Assembly: GCA_036504215.1 (NCBI GenBank)
Contig: DASXVO010000019.1
Span: 1-44,751, forward strand
Reading direction: 5' to 3'
Source: Vicinamibacterales bacterium
GTDB taxonomy: Bacteria > Acidobacteriota > Vicinamibacteria > Vicinamibacterales > Fen-181
Length of the DNA: 44,751 nt
Position numbers and translations under genes: made by a program
Notes under the pieces: model-generated
What the model was told of the DNA's origin: nothing
The model's input: only the letters and a program-made list of their open reading frames with translations
Databases searched by the model: none
Shown here: positions 7,664 to 17,700 of the stretch, one piece after another
Numbering within the stretch: the stretch's first letter is position 1
How the letters are laid out: every line of letters starts with the position of its first letter

Positions 7664-8422
7664 TTAGAGCATTTCGAATTCCGCGACCACTGGCGCATGG
7701 TCGCTCGTCCCCTCCTCGCGATAGACGGGACAGCGGACGGCGTGGGCGGCGACGGCGCGGCTTGCCAGCACGTAGTCGAGGCGCCAGCCGATGTTGCGCT
7801 GTCGCATGTTGCGCCACGGCGGCCACCAGGTGAACAGTTGGTCGTTGTCCGGGTCGAGGGCGCGGCCGACATCGACGAGACCGCGAGACAGGATCCGCTC
7901 GAGCAGCGCCCGCTCTTCGGGAAGCTGGCCGATGGCGTTCGGCTTCCGCTCCTTCGGATGCACGTCCATCTCGGTCCGCGTGATGTTGAGGTCGCCGCAG
8001 AGGACGAGCGCCTGTCCCCGATCACCGGCGGCGCGCACGTAGTCGTCCATCGCCTCGAGGAACCGCAGTTTCGCCGGGAAGTCCTTGCCGCCGTTCGGCA
8101 CGTAGACCGAGCTCACGGTCACGTCCCCGATCGTGGATTCGACGATGCGCGTTTCGAAATCGAAGGGAGGGTGGTAGAAGCGCGGGCGTTCCGGGCACGT
8201 GTCCTTGCGAGCGAGCAGTGCCACGCCGGAGTAGCCCTTGCCGCCGTGCCAGTGGCACCAGTAGCCGTCCATGTCGATGAGTGATGCCGGTATCTGATCC
8301 GGCGCGGCCTTGATTTCCTGGAGGCAGAGCACATCCGGCTGCTCGCGCACCAGCCAGTCCAGCACCTGCGCCTCTCGCGCACGGATGCCGTTGACGTTCC
8401 AGGTCGCAATTTTCAGGTACAC
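7664..8422 (-). CDS. xth: Exodeoxyribonuclease III / AP endonuclease
   Basis: Predicted 252-residue ExoIII-type enzyme, which cuts DNA at abasic sites and removes 3' nucleotides in base excision repair. Family motifs are in order: ATWNVNGIRAR at the N-terminus, LQEIKA with the metal-binding Glu, VSSVYVPNGG, CGDLNITRTEMDVH, IGWRLDYVLAS, and the C-terminal TSDHAPVVAEF with the catalytic His. Length is normal for the family and no motif is missing. There is no signal peptide. The start is a GTG at 8422. It may be transcribed toward the HAD gene, though the minisatellite and a separate -10 lie between them. Confidence 0.95.
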   Translation of the reverse strand: MYLKIATWNVNGIRAREAQVLDWLVREQPDVLCLQEIKAAPDQIPASLIDMDGYWCHWHGGKGYSGVALLARKDTCPERPRFYHPPFDFETRIVESTIGDVTVSSVYVPNGGKDFPAKLRFLEAMDDYVRAAGDRGQALVLCGDLNITRTEMDVHPKERKPNAIGQLPEERALLERILSRGLVDVGRALDPDNDQLFTWWPPWRNMRQRNIGWRLDYVLASRAVAAHAVRCPVYREEGTSDHAPVVAEFEML

Positions 8423-8505
8423 GAAATCACCAATATTCAGGCGCCAGGCTGATCAGGTGGCTGCACTGTCGCTGAGGTGCGCTCGGCGAGTGCTCAGCCG
8501 GGCGC

Positions 8506-11500
8506 TCACTTCAGCGTGACGTGCTGGTACACCGAATACCTCCCGTACGTCTCGTAGAACGGCTTGAAGGGCACGCCGTCGATGCTGAAACGGAGCGTCG
8601 CGGGATCGCCCGTGATCGTCTTGCCGATATCGGAGGCGTCGAGGGTGACCGGGCGCCAGTCGCTGCGCGGGGCCGCTTCCTCGGCCGCGAGCAGGACCGG
8701 GCCATAGAAGAGGCTGGCGACGTTCGGCTGGTCCACGACCGGCACGAGGTGGAAATTGAACGGGATGCGAAGCTCGATCGCATCGTTCGACCGCCAGGTC
8801 CGGCGCAGCGTCAGGTAGCTGCCTGGCACCGCCTTGACCGGCTGCTCGCGGCCGTTGATCCGGACGAAGATGCCGCGGGCTGCCCAGCGCGGCACCCGGA
8901 TCTTGATGTCGAACGCCCCACCGCCCTCGAGGACGAGCCTGGTCGTGTCGGCGTATGGGAAATCGGTCTGCTGCTTCACCACCACCTTGCGCTCGGCCCA
9001 ATGCAGCGTGGACGGCACGAAGAGGTTGACGAACAGCGTCTTGTCGTCGGCGCTCTTGAAGTAGATGGAGTCCTGGAGCTTGGTGTTGCTTTCGAGGGCG
9101 GTGCCGTTGCAGCAGGTGAAGCCGCTCATGTCGGCGTTCCCGAATCGCTTCTGCGATCCGGGATTGAGCGGGACGTGGTAGGTGTTCCCAGCGTCGTCTT
9201 CGGCGACCGACGCGAGAATGTGGTTGTAGAGCGCCATCTCGTAGTGGTCCATGTACTTCGCCGTCTGGTCGAACATGAAGAGCTGGCGGTCGAGCTTCAG
9301 CAGGTTGTAGGTGCCGCACGTCTCATTCTGCCCGCCGTTGGCGAAGCCGTTCTCCCACAACGTGTCGGGCTCGGCGGTGAAGCACTCCGCGTTGTTCGGA
9401 ATGCGCGCGCCGGCCACGCCCCCAATGCTGTACATGTAGTCGTTGGTCGCCATGTCCCAGAAATTGTCGGCGATCACATAGTAGGGCCGTTCACCGGTGT
9501 CGCGGAAGGTCTCGAGCGCACCCGTGATCTGCGGGATGTGCTGGTTGGCGTGCTTGCCGCGAATCGTATCGACGTTCCTGGCCAGGCCGTGATCGTGCGC
9601 CGCGTTGCCGAAGAAGAAGTTGGTGTTGTCGAACAGCCTGGCGCATTCCAGGAACTGCCGGTCGCGGGTCAACCGGTACAGGCGTGCCATCACCTCGTTC
9701 ATGCCGCCGTACTCGCCCGCGATGTAGCGGCCCCACATGCTGATGCGCGTCTCGGCCGGGAGGACCTTGAGGCGGGCGTAGGCCCACGCGCCCATGCCCT
9801 GGGCGATCTCCAGGGCTTTGCGGTTGCCTCCCACTTCGTAGCAGTCGAGCAGGCCGGCGACGATCTTGTGCAGGGTGTAGTAGGGGGCCCAGATCTGCGT
9901 GTCCTGTGTGCCGTAGGTGGCGCCGCGCTCGAGCATGATGAACTGATCGGGGGGATAGGCACTGATGAAGCCCCGTCCCCAGTTCCAGTAGTCGGTCCTG
10001 ATCGCCCCGACCCTGAGATTCGAATCATAGCCGGCGCGGCCCGGGCCGGGCGGCACTGCGGCCGGATCGGCGTTGAACGGGCCGCCTGGCTCCACGGGCC
10101 TGCCCGACTTCTGCGAGAGCTCGTAGAGCGTGTCGATCAGGTAGTTCATCTTCTGGAGGAAGTTCGCCCTCAACGACTCGTCGTACGTGGTGCTGGCGTA
10201 GGCCTGGACGATCGCCGACAGGTAGTGACCGGTGGCGTGCCCGCGCAGGCGTGTCGTCTGGTTGTCCCACCCGCCGAGCTGCTGCGCGCCGCCAGGCTGC
10301 GGCTGTCCGAAGGCGTCCCTGAAGTTGTAGAGAAAACGGTCGGGATTGGCCGTCGCCAGCGTCCGGATGAACTTGTCGCGGTTCTTGATGAACGGCGTAT
10401 CACGCCCCTTGGTGTCCTGGTTGAGGACGACGCGACCGAGCGGAAAGGGCTCCACCGTGCGCACGGGAACCGCGGCCGGATCGCTGGCCGGCCTCACCGC
10501 CACCGTCGCCTTGGGGTGGAACGTCGTGCCGGGCACGGTGCCCGTCACCGTGTAGGTGCCGGGCTTCCCCACCTGGCTGTTGTCCCTCGGCGCCGGCCAG
10601 ATCACGCGGACATCTGGGCCGCTGGCGCCATTCCGGTACACCGCGGGGATCTCGCGCGGCAGCCGCGGGAGATGGCCCACGACCGTCCCGGCCTGGATGT
10701 CTGGAACGCGGTCCACGCGCGACGCCAGCGGGGATTCCCGGGGGATGGCGGCGGTCGAGATGACCGGCGCGGGCGGGGCGCCGCGGCGACCGCCGGACTG
10801 GCGGCCCGAGGCGTTGCCCTGGATTGTGGCCACCTGGGCGTCGGTCAACACGACGCGGTAGATGCGGACGTCGCGCAGCCTGCCTTGGAGTGTCGCTGCC
10901 GCCGCGTCCTGGACACGGCCGAAGTAGAGACGCTTCGCATCACCGGACGCCTGGTTGCTCAACTGCACCGCCGTCACGGTGACGTTTGTCGCCTGGCCCA
11001 CCCGGACGCCGTCCAGATACGTCGTCAAGAGGCGGTGTGCGGGGTCGAGCACGACGGCCAAGTGGACCCACTGATTCACGGGCACCGGTGCGGCGGTCGT
11101 CTCCATCCGCGCGTCGCCGGACGCGATCGATGCGCGGAAGCCGGCCCCGCTCACTTCGGCGAACATCCTCGCCGACCCGCTCTGCCCGAAATCGAAAAAG
11201 GGTCCCGAGGCTCCGGTCGGCAGGAACAGCCAGCCCGTGATGCTGATCGCGTCTTCTCCGGCCAGGGCGTGACCGGGGAGCTCGATATGGGCGCCGTTGC
11301 CCGCCAGCTCCAGCGCCGTGCCGAACCGGGGGTCCTCGACGAACGCACCGCCGCTTCCACGTAGCGCCGCATGGAACTGGTTCCTGGAGGAATCCTCCGT
11401 GTTTCGGCTGCACACGTAGCGCGCAACCAGCGCGGTTTCGCCGATCCCATCGAGGAACTGGTCGCCCCCTTGAGGGACGTCGAACCCGGAGACGACCGGC

Positions 11501-11550
11501 GCGGCGAGGACCGCCGCCAAGAACAGTCCGAGGAAGGTCCGCTGGTTCAT
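8506..11550 (-). CDS. Secreted LamG / Ig-like / GH127 beta-L-arabinofuranosidase-type enzyme
   Basis: Predicted 1014-residue secreted protein with a signal peptide (MNQRTFLGLFLAAVLAAPVVSG). Residues of about 35-250 form a LamG/concanavalin-like domain (GWLFLPTG, WVHLAVVLD, TYLDGVRVG). About 285-365 is a bacterial Ig-like domain (GKPGTYTVTGTVPGT). The rest is a GH127 (DUF1680) domain. The known GH127 enzyme uses a Zn-bound catalytic Cys. The equivalent residues are visible as E743 and C745 (NETCGTYN) and C813-C814 (FTCCNGT), so the catalytic site looks intact. The family releases beta-L-arabinofuranose from plant glycoproteins and glycans; the exact linkage here is unknown. The ORF extends 27 codons upstream, but the ATG at 11550 begins the signal peptide and has GGAG before it. 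It lies 99 bp downstream of the next glycosidase-like gene and is probably in the same transcription unit. Confidence 0.9.
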   Translation of the reverse strand: MNQRTFLGLFLAAVLAAPVVSGFDVPQGGDQFLDGIGETALVARYVCSRNTEDSSRNQFHAALRGSGGAFVEDPRFGTALELAGNGAHIELPGHALAGEDAISITGWLFLPTGASGPFFDFGQSGSARMFAEVSGAGFRASIASGDARMETTAAPVPVNQWVHLAVVLDPAHRLLTTYLDGVRVGQATNVTVTAVQLSNQASGDAKRLYFGRVQDAAAATLQGRLRDVRIYRVVLTDAQVATIQGNASGRQSGGRRGAPPAPVISTAAIPRESPLASRVDRVPDIQAGTVVGHLPRLPREIPAVYRNGASGPDVRVIWPAPRDNSQVGKPGTYTVTGTVPGTTFHPKATVAVRPASDPAAVPVRTVEPFPLGRVVLNQDTKGRDTPFIKNRDKFIRTLATANPDRFLYNFRDAFGQPQPGGAQQLGGWDNQTTRLRGHATGHYLSAIVQAYASTTYDESLRANFLQKMNYLIDTLYELSQKSGRPVEPGGPFNADPAAVPPGPGRAGYDSNLRVGAIRTDYWNWGRGFISAYPPDQFIMLERGATYGTQDTQIWAPYYTLHKIVAGLLDCYEVGGNRKALEIAQGMGAWAYARLKVLPAETRISMWGRYIAGEYGGMNEVMARLYRLTRDRQFLECARLFDNTNFFFGNAAHDHGLARNVDTIRGKHANQHIPQITGALETFRDTGERPYYVIADNFWDMATNDYMYSIGGVAGARIPNNAECFTAEPDTLWENGFANGGQNETCGTYNLLKLDRQLFMFDQTAKYMDHYEMALYNHILASVAEDDAGNTYHVPLNPGSQKRFGNADMSGFTCCNGTALESNTKLQDSIYFKSADDKTLFVNLFVPSTLHWAERKVVVKQQTDFPYADTTRLVLEGGGAFDIKIRVPRWAARGIFVRINGREQPVKAVPGSYLTLRRTWRSNDAIELRIPFNFHLVPVVDQPNVASLFYGPVLLAAEEAAPRSDWRPVTLDASDIGKTITGDPATLRFSIDGVPFKPFYETYGRYSVYQHVTLK

Positions 11551-11649
11551 ACCGAAGCACTCCGTGGCTGAAGACACCGACAACTCGGGCGATCCCCTGT
11601 GCGGCCGCTCACCGGGCTGAGGCCGCGACACAAGTCGTGAGCACTCGAT

Positions 11650-14481
11650 TCATCTGGATCGACCTCGGCCGCTCGAGACGTCCAGCACCGTGGTCGTCGC
11701 GCCGAGCGGCACGATGTACGCGCCCCGCTCCGACTTCAGGCCCGCAGCCCGCGGTGCGAACGTGCCGACGCCGGCCACCGCCGCCGGCTGTTCCACCCGC
11801 ACGCGGGCCACGGGCGTCACCCCGGTTGCCGGGGCCAGGCTGAGACGCACGGTCCGCGCGGCCACGTCGAACTCCACCCGTTCGAAGTGCCCCGCATCGA
11901 GCGTGATCCACAACCCGAGCGGCGCGAGGTAGACGCGCATGCGGAACGAATCCCGCGGCTCGACCACCACCCGCGAACCCCGCGCCGAAACGACTCCCCC
12001 GAACGCCTGCCAGCCGAACTCGGGGTCGTGCACGACGTACGTCCCGGTGTTGAACGCGTGGCCCAGGAAGTTCTGTGCGCAGTCTCCCGAGATCGCGTCG
12101 CGCCTCAGCATGTCGGGAAACGAGTGGAACGCCGGCGCCAGGAAGCCGTCGGCGTCGATGTTGGTGAGCGCGCCCATGGCACCCGCGAATCCAACCCGCA
12201 GCAGGTGCAGATCCTCTGGATGCTCACGATAGCCGGCCAACACCGGGATCGCGTTGAGGCCCGATCCGTAGTGATGGAGCTGCCGTTCGACGCGCCGCAC
12301 CTTCCCCGCGTACTGGAAGTCCCAGTAGCGGCGCGCGCTGCCGTTGTAGGCCCAATGCGGCACGGTGGGCATGTAGGCGACGATCGCATCCAGCGTCACC
12401 CGCGCCTTGGCCAGGTCGCCGAAGTACGTCGTCCAGGCGTAGACCTCCTCCTGCCCCGTCGAGTCCCACGGCATCTCGCTGCCGAAGGGGTAGGCGAGTT
12501 TCGTCCACACCGCCGTGCGCGCCTTCATCCGCGCCTCGAGGTCGGCCGCCTGGTCCTTCCAGCCCTCGCGCTGCAGGTCGCGCAGGATCTCGACGAAGAC
12601 CGTCCCCTCCATTTGCCCGAACTGCGCGTAGCGCGGGGCGTGCACCACCATCGCGACCGACGTCCGGTACGCCTTGTCGAGATACCAGTCCCACTGGTGA
12701 TTGGTCACGAGACCGACGTGGTTCCGCGCCAGGCGATACATCGTCCAGTGCAGCGCCGCGACATGCGGGTAGTTGTAGGAGCGATCCACGGCTTCCGTGG
12801 CGTCCTTCTTCCAGCTCGTCCAGGTGGTCCAGTTGAGGTCGCCCCGATAGTAGCCGGGCGGCATCTGGTCCGGCTGGTAGTAGAAGAGGCTCTTGCGGAC
12901 CGCGTACTGGCGCGGGCCGTCGCCGTACTGCAATCCGCCCCAGACCACACCGTCGATGAACTGCTGGTACTTGGCCAGCTCCGCCGCCACGGGCCGGCCC
13001 AGTTGCTTCAACGCGCCCGCCAGCCACGACGAGCCGCCCTCGTCGCCAAGGCCGGCAATCCAGACACGGCTGTCCTCGGTGACGATGCGGTTCTCGTCGC
13101 GGTCGTAGGTCATCACCGACGGGCTGCGCTTGAACGGGTCCGCTGGATCGACGAACCACTGGCGCGTCGTCATGAAGCGGCCCATGTCGTCGACCGCTTC
13201 GGACGGCGGCTTGGTGACCAGGTAGTGGATCGTCTGCACGACGCCGTCGGCGTAGGTGATCGTCAGGCGCGCCCGCCCGGGCGTCGTGCCGCGCAGCGAG
13301 TAGGCCTTCCAGCCGCCGGGCGTCGGCGCCTGCTTCGTCGCGGTCAGCGCAGCCGCCGGATCGACGCGCATCGACGCGATCGCGCTCTGGTACTTCAGGA
13401 ACAGCCGCGCTTCCGCGTCGGCCGGGACGACGTAGCCCGGGAGGCCGACGGCGACCGGGCGCGAGCGTGCCGCGAGCGCTCGTTCGATCGCGCGGATATC
13501 CGCCGCTTCGACGAAGGCGACACCGTAGCTCACCGACGCGCCGGGCGCGACGGTGCGCCTGGTTGGCGGGTTCCACTGATCGACGTTCTTCCACTCCGAT
13601 TCGGCGTGCGCCTGGCTGTGCACCATCCAGTCGAAGAAGCCCTCGAACGTGACGCCGCGCGGCGTGGGATCGGTGAAGGGTGGCGGCTCGGCCGGGACGG
13701 GCTGCGGTCCAGCGGCCGGGGATCCGGGTGGGCGCGGCGGGTTGAGGATCGGGCTGTAGGCCTCGAACGGCGTGCGGCCGTCGGGGACGACCAGCAGGGC
13801 GGGCCCCTTCCCGTTCAGCCGCGTGACCTGCAGGTACCCGGCGTCGAGACCCAGGTAAGGATCTGAGAAGACGCATGCGGCGTGCGCCTGATCGAGCGAC
13901 CGGCCGCTCAAGATGTTGTTGAAGACCATCGGGATCCCGAGACTGCCCACCTCCACGGGTTCCGCGGAGTGGTTCGTCAGCACGAACCGGAGGACCAGCG
14001 CGCCGTTCTCGACGCGCCACTCGCGCGTGACGCGGACGGGCAGGTCGGGCGGCAGCGTCGGGGAGAGATCGGCCGCCGCAAGGAGCGGCTGTGAGGCCGG
14101 AAGCACGGTCACCGCCGTCCGCGACCGTGCGGTCGAGTAGCTCTTCCACGCGCCGGCAGTTCCCACGCGAACGCGCAGATCGAGATCGCCGAGATGGTAG
14201 TAGCCGTTCCGCGAGCGTTCGACGAGCAGGTCGCCGGGCGTGAAGTCGAACCCGCCCGCCCGCTTCGACTTGAGCGCGGCGACGGTCTGCGACGACCGCA
14301 CGAGCGTCAACTCGAAGTCCGGCGTGTCCAGCGTCAACGTACCCTGCTCGAGCATCGGACCCGGCGTCGGGACCGGTTTCGGCGGGCGCTGATGGATACT
14401 GGAACCCGTTGGGCCGCCCGCGGCCGCCACAGAGAGGCAGGCGCCGAGCGCGAGCGCGCCGGCACGCAGTGCACGTGTCAT
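11650..14481 (-). CDS. Large exported glycosidase-like protein (probably DUF5695, six-hairpin fold)
   Basis: Predicted 943-residue exported protein. The N-terminus (MTRALRAGALALGACLSVAAAGG) is a signal peptide, possibly of lipoprotein type. The N-terminal half looks like beta-sandwich (LTLDTPDFELTLVRSSQTV, VLRFVLTNHSAEPVEVGS). The C-terminal half is rich in Trp, Tyr and helical repeats (YNYPHVAALHWTMYRLARNH, WDSTGQEEVYAWTTYFGD, GDCAQNFLGHAFNTG), as in six-hairpin glycosidases. I assign it tentatively to DUF5695 from memory; the catalytic acids cannot be named. Its place between a TonB-dependent receptor and a GH127 enzyme suggests it acts on the same glycan. The ATG at 14481 has a GGGAGA ribosome site; 24 further upstream codons are in frame but lack signal-peptide character. 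Confidence 0.72.
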   Translation of the reverse strand: MTRALRAGALALGACLSVAAAGGPTGSSIHQRPPKPVPTPGPMLEQGTLTLDTPDFELTLVRSSQTVAALKSKRAGGFDFTPGDLLVERSRNGYYHLGDLDLRVRVGTAGAWKSYSTARSRTAVTVLPASQPLLAAADLSPTLPPDLPVRVTREWRVENGALVLRFVLTNHSAEPVEVGSLGIPMVFNNILSGRSLDQAHAACVFSDPYLGLDAGYLQVTRLNGKGPALLVVPDGRTPFEAYSPILNPPRPPGSPAAGPQPVPAEPPPFTDPTPRGVTFEGFFDWMVHSQAHAESEWKNVDQWNPPTRRTVAPGASVSYGVAFVEAADIRAIERALAARSRPVAVGLPGYVVPADAEARLFLKYQSAIASMRVDPAAALTATKQAPTPGGWKAYSLRGTTPGRARLTITYADGVVQTIHYLVTKPPSEAVDDMGRFMTTRQWFVDPADPFKRSPSVMTYDRDENRIVTEDSRVWIAGLGDEGGSSWLAGALKQLGRPVAAELAKYQQFIDGVVWGGLQYGDGPRQYAVRKSLFYYQPDQMPPGYYRGDLNWTTWTSWKKDATEAVDRSYNYPHVAALHWTMYRLARNHVGLVTNHQWDWYLDKAYRTSVAMVVHAPRYAQFGQMEGTVFVEILRDLQREGWKDQAADLEARMKARTAVWTKLAYPFGSEMPWDSTGQEEVYAWTTYFGDLAKARVTLDAIVAYMPTVPHWAYNGSARRYWDFQYAGKVRRVERQLHHYGSGLNAIPVLAGYREHPEDLHLLRVGFAGAMGALTNIDADGFLAPAFHSFPDMLRRDAISGDCAQNFLGHAFNTGTYVVHDPEFGWQAFGGVVSARGSRVVVEPRDSFRMRVYLAPLGLWITLDAGHFERVEFDVAARTVRLSLAPATGVTPVARVRVEQPAAVAGVGTFAPRAAGLKSERGAYIVPLGATTTVLDVSSGRGRSR

Positions 14482-14522
14482 GGTCGTCTCCCGAGAGTCA
14501 GGTCGACGCGCAACAACAACGC

Positions 14523-14551
14523 GGGGCGGGACCCGAGTCAGGTCCCGCCCC
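14523..14551 (-). terminator. Strong hairpin between the receptor and glycosidase genes
   Basis: A perfect 11-bp inverted repeat (GGGGCGGGACC and GGTCCCGCCCC) with a 7-nt loop. On the minus strand it is followed by GCGTTGTTGTTGCG, which is T-rich but not a clean U-tract. It lies 175 bp after the receptor stop and 42 bp before the next start, so it may be a partial terminator or mRNA-stabilising hairpin that lowers enzyme expression relative to the receptor. Confidence 0.6.
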
Positions 14552-14725
14552 ACATTACCAGCCGTTCGGCGAGCGACGCCAGCGAACCCTTCGCCTGCGG
14601 CCCGGTGCCGACCTCCAGGGCCTACCCTTCGACTCCGTCGTGTTGACCAACGTCTCGCGCGGAAAGCGCCCGTTCCACAGGGTGCGCAGGGCGCGAAGCG
14701 TGGTCGACACCCGTGAGCTCAGGGT

Positions 14726-17700
14726 CTAGAACGACAGCTTCGCACCAAGCTGGATCACCCGCATGGAGCGGGTCGAGGTCACCCGGCCGAACGTCGTGCT
14801 CGTGGTGCTGGTCGACGGATTGTTGAGGTTCACCTGGTTGAACGCGTTGAACGCCTCGATGCGGACCTGCAGCACGGTCCGCCTGATCGAGACACTCTTG
14901 ATCAGCGACACATCGGTGTTGAAGTAGGACGGGCCGCGCAGCGAGTTGCGCTCGAGGTTCCCGAGCGTCCCCTGCGACGGGAACGAGAAGCCGGACAGCT
15001 TGAATGCCCCGGTGAGCCAGTCGTCCTGCGTCTTGCTCCCGAGGTTCAGATCACTGGTTGGCCCGTTGATGCGATCACCCGTCACGCCATCCGCATTGAA
15101 ATCGCACGTCGGGTAGGTCGACGGGCACGTCACGTTGAACGGGGCGCCGCTCTGCCAGAAGGTGATCGTGTTGATCTGCCAGCCGCCGAACACCGCGTTC
15201 ATCGCCTTGTGGGCCGAGTTGAACGGAATCTGCCACAGGATGTTCGCCGCAATCTTGTGGCGGATGTCGTAGTCCGCGTACCCGTAGTCGAGCTGCGGCT
15301 GCGTGACCTCGGTGGCGCTTGCCGGCGTGTCGTACGTCTTGCCGAACGTGTACGCGAACTGGAACGAGAGGCCGTGGTCCAGCCGCCGCTTCAGGCCGAG
15401 GGCCAAGCCGTTGTACTTCGAGTCGATGCGGCTCTCCGCCAGCCCGACGCTCGCGAAGCTCGGGTTGAGCCGGTTGCGCACGCCGTCCAGCATGTCACCC
15501 GCGAACCGGTTGTAGTCCTCGCCGCCCGGGCCGTCGGTGCTCATCAGGTTCCGGCCTGCCGACCCGATGTAATTGACGTCCAGGACGAGCTTCCACGGCA
15601 TCTCGCGCTGGATCCCGGCAAACCAGTTGTACGAATACGGGGTCGTGGTAGCCGGATCGATGACCCGCAGCGCCACGCGGGCGCCCTTGATGCCCCCGTT
15701 TGCGTCCACACCGCGCCCGAGCGCCGGGTTGTCAGGATAGTTCGGCCCGAGCGTGTAGACGATGGGCGTGCCGTTCTGCACGCCGGCAGTCGCCTGCGCG
15801 AACTGCGGCGGGTTGAACTTCTCGTCGCTCCAGACGGTGTTGTTGATCCGGTTGTAGGAGATGCCCCAGCCGCCGCGAACGACCATCCGACCCGTCGTGG
15901 TCGGATCCCACGCGAAGCCGAAACGCGGCGCGACGTTGTTCCAGTCGGTGTTGTACAACCTGTCCGCGGCCACGGCCTTCGCCGTCGCGATCTGCTCCTG
16001 CCGGGTCGAGCCGGAGCCGATCGAGATGGCGTTGAACTGCCCGGGCGACTTGGTCGGGTTGCCGAAATTGTCGTAACGCAGCCCGACGTTGAGGGTCAGG
16101 TTCGGCCGCACCTTCCAGTTGTCCTGGATGAACCCGGAGAACTCCTTCGTGCGGTAGTGCGACGTCGCGAAGATCGTCTTGCCGGTCGCCGGGTCCACCG
16201 CACGCGTCTCGGTGAACGGCTCGTCGTCGGCGAAGTCGAAGATGCTCTGGAAGCTGTAGTTCGGACGCTGCCAGTGGTGCATCTCGCTGTCGTCCGCGCC
16301 CCAGCTGAACTGCCCGCCCATCCGCAGGCTGTGGCTGCCGCGCGTCATCGTCAGCGTGTCCTTGAATTCGAAGTTGTTCTGCGTGTAGTAGATGGGGTGC
16401 CAGAAGTCCACGCCGAATCCCGGGATGCCGCCGATCGCCGAGATGGAGATCGTCGGCGTCTCGGGCGTCGGGTCGCCGGTCTCACCGTGCATCCGCACGA
16501 AGCCGAATCCCACCTCGTTCAAGATCGTATTGGAGAGGACCTTCGTGTAGCCGAGCGTGAAGAGCTGGTTGGCGACCGGGTACGGGTGGTTGAACGCGGA
16601 GCGCACGTAGTTGGTCCACGTCTCGATGCCCGAGCTGTAATAGGTGCCGCGGATCCGGTCGTTGCCCCCGTTCATCACGTGGTCGATGCGAACGTTGAAC
16701 TGGTTGCCGGTCCGGTTGTTCCGGCTGTTGTAGTTGATCTGCCCGACGTCCGGGATGCCGTCCAGTGTCTTCGAGTAGACGTTCGCGCCCTTCGCCGGGC
16801 TGCCCAGGTCCGTGAGGCCGGTCGTCGGGTAGGACGGCGGCCGGTACGTGCTGAGCAGCTTCGCCGCGATCGAGTTGGGCCGGGTGGACGTGACGTAGTT
16901 GACGAACGCCTCGGTCTCCACGGTGACGAGCGAGCCCGACCCCGAGACCTCGCGCACGCCCTCGAACGACCCGAAGAAGAAGGTCCTGTCCCGCTTGACC
17001 GGCCCGCCGAAGCTGCCGCCGAAGTCGTTGCGCTTGAAATCGGGCTTCTTGGTCTCGAACATGCCACGGGCGCGCAGCGACTGGTCGCGGTGGAACTCGA
17101 ACAGGCTGCCCGAGAACCGGTTGGTCCCTCCACGGGTGACGATGCTGACCGCCGCGCCGCTGTTGCGGCCGTACTCGGCCGACTGGTTGTTCGAGATGAC
17201 CTGGAACTCCTGCACCGCTTCGGCGTTCGGCACGACCAGCACGGTGCCGCCCCACGGCGTCCCGTTGATGCTCATCCCATCGACCATCGCGTTGTTGCCG
17301 CTGCCGCGCTGGCCGCTCGCCGTGATCCCGAGCCCCTGCTCGGCGGACAGGAAGTCGGTCGAGCCCGGGATGCCGTTGATGCCCGGCTGCAGCGCGGCGA
17401 GGGCCATGACGTTCCGACCGACCAGCGGCAGCGCCTCGAGCTGCTTCCGTTCCACCACGGCGGACACGCTGGCAATCTCGGTCTGCACCATGGGCGCCTC
17501 ACCGGTGACCGTGATGGTCTCGGCGATCGCTCCCGGCTGCAGGGTGAAGTTCAGGCCGAGCGTCGCGCCCACCTCGATGTCGACCTTCGGGCGCGAGAGC
17601 TTGCCGAAGCCTTGCAGTTCGACCGTCACATCGTAGACGCCGGGCTCGATGCTGGGGAGCCGGTAGACGCCGCGCTCGTTCGTGACCGTGCTCCGCGCAA

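Noticed and set aside
8521-11364. 947-codon open frame on the plus strand opposite the GH127 gene
   Set aside because: Val/Arg/Asp/His-rich antisense shadow typical of high-GC DNA; the minus-strand protein has clear domains and catalytic residues.
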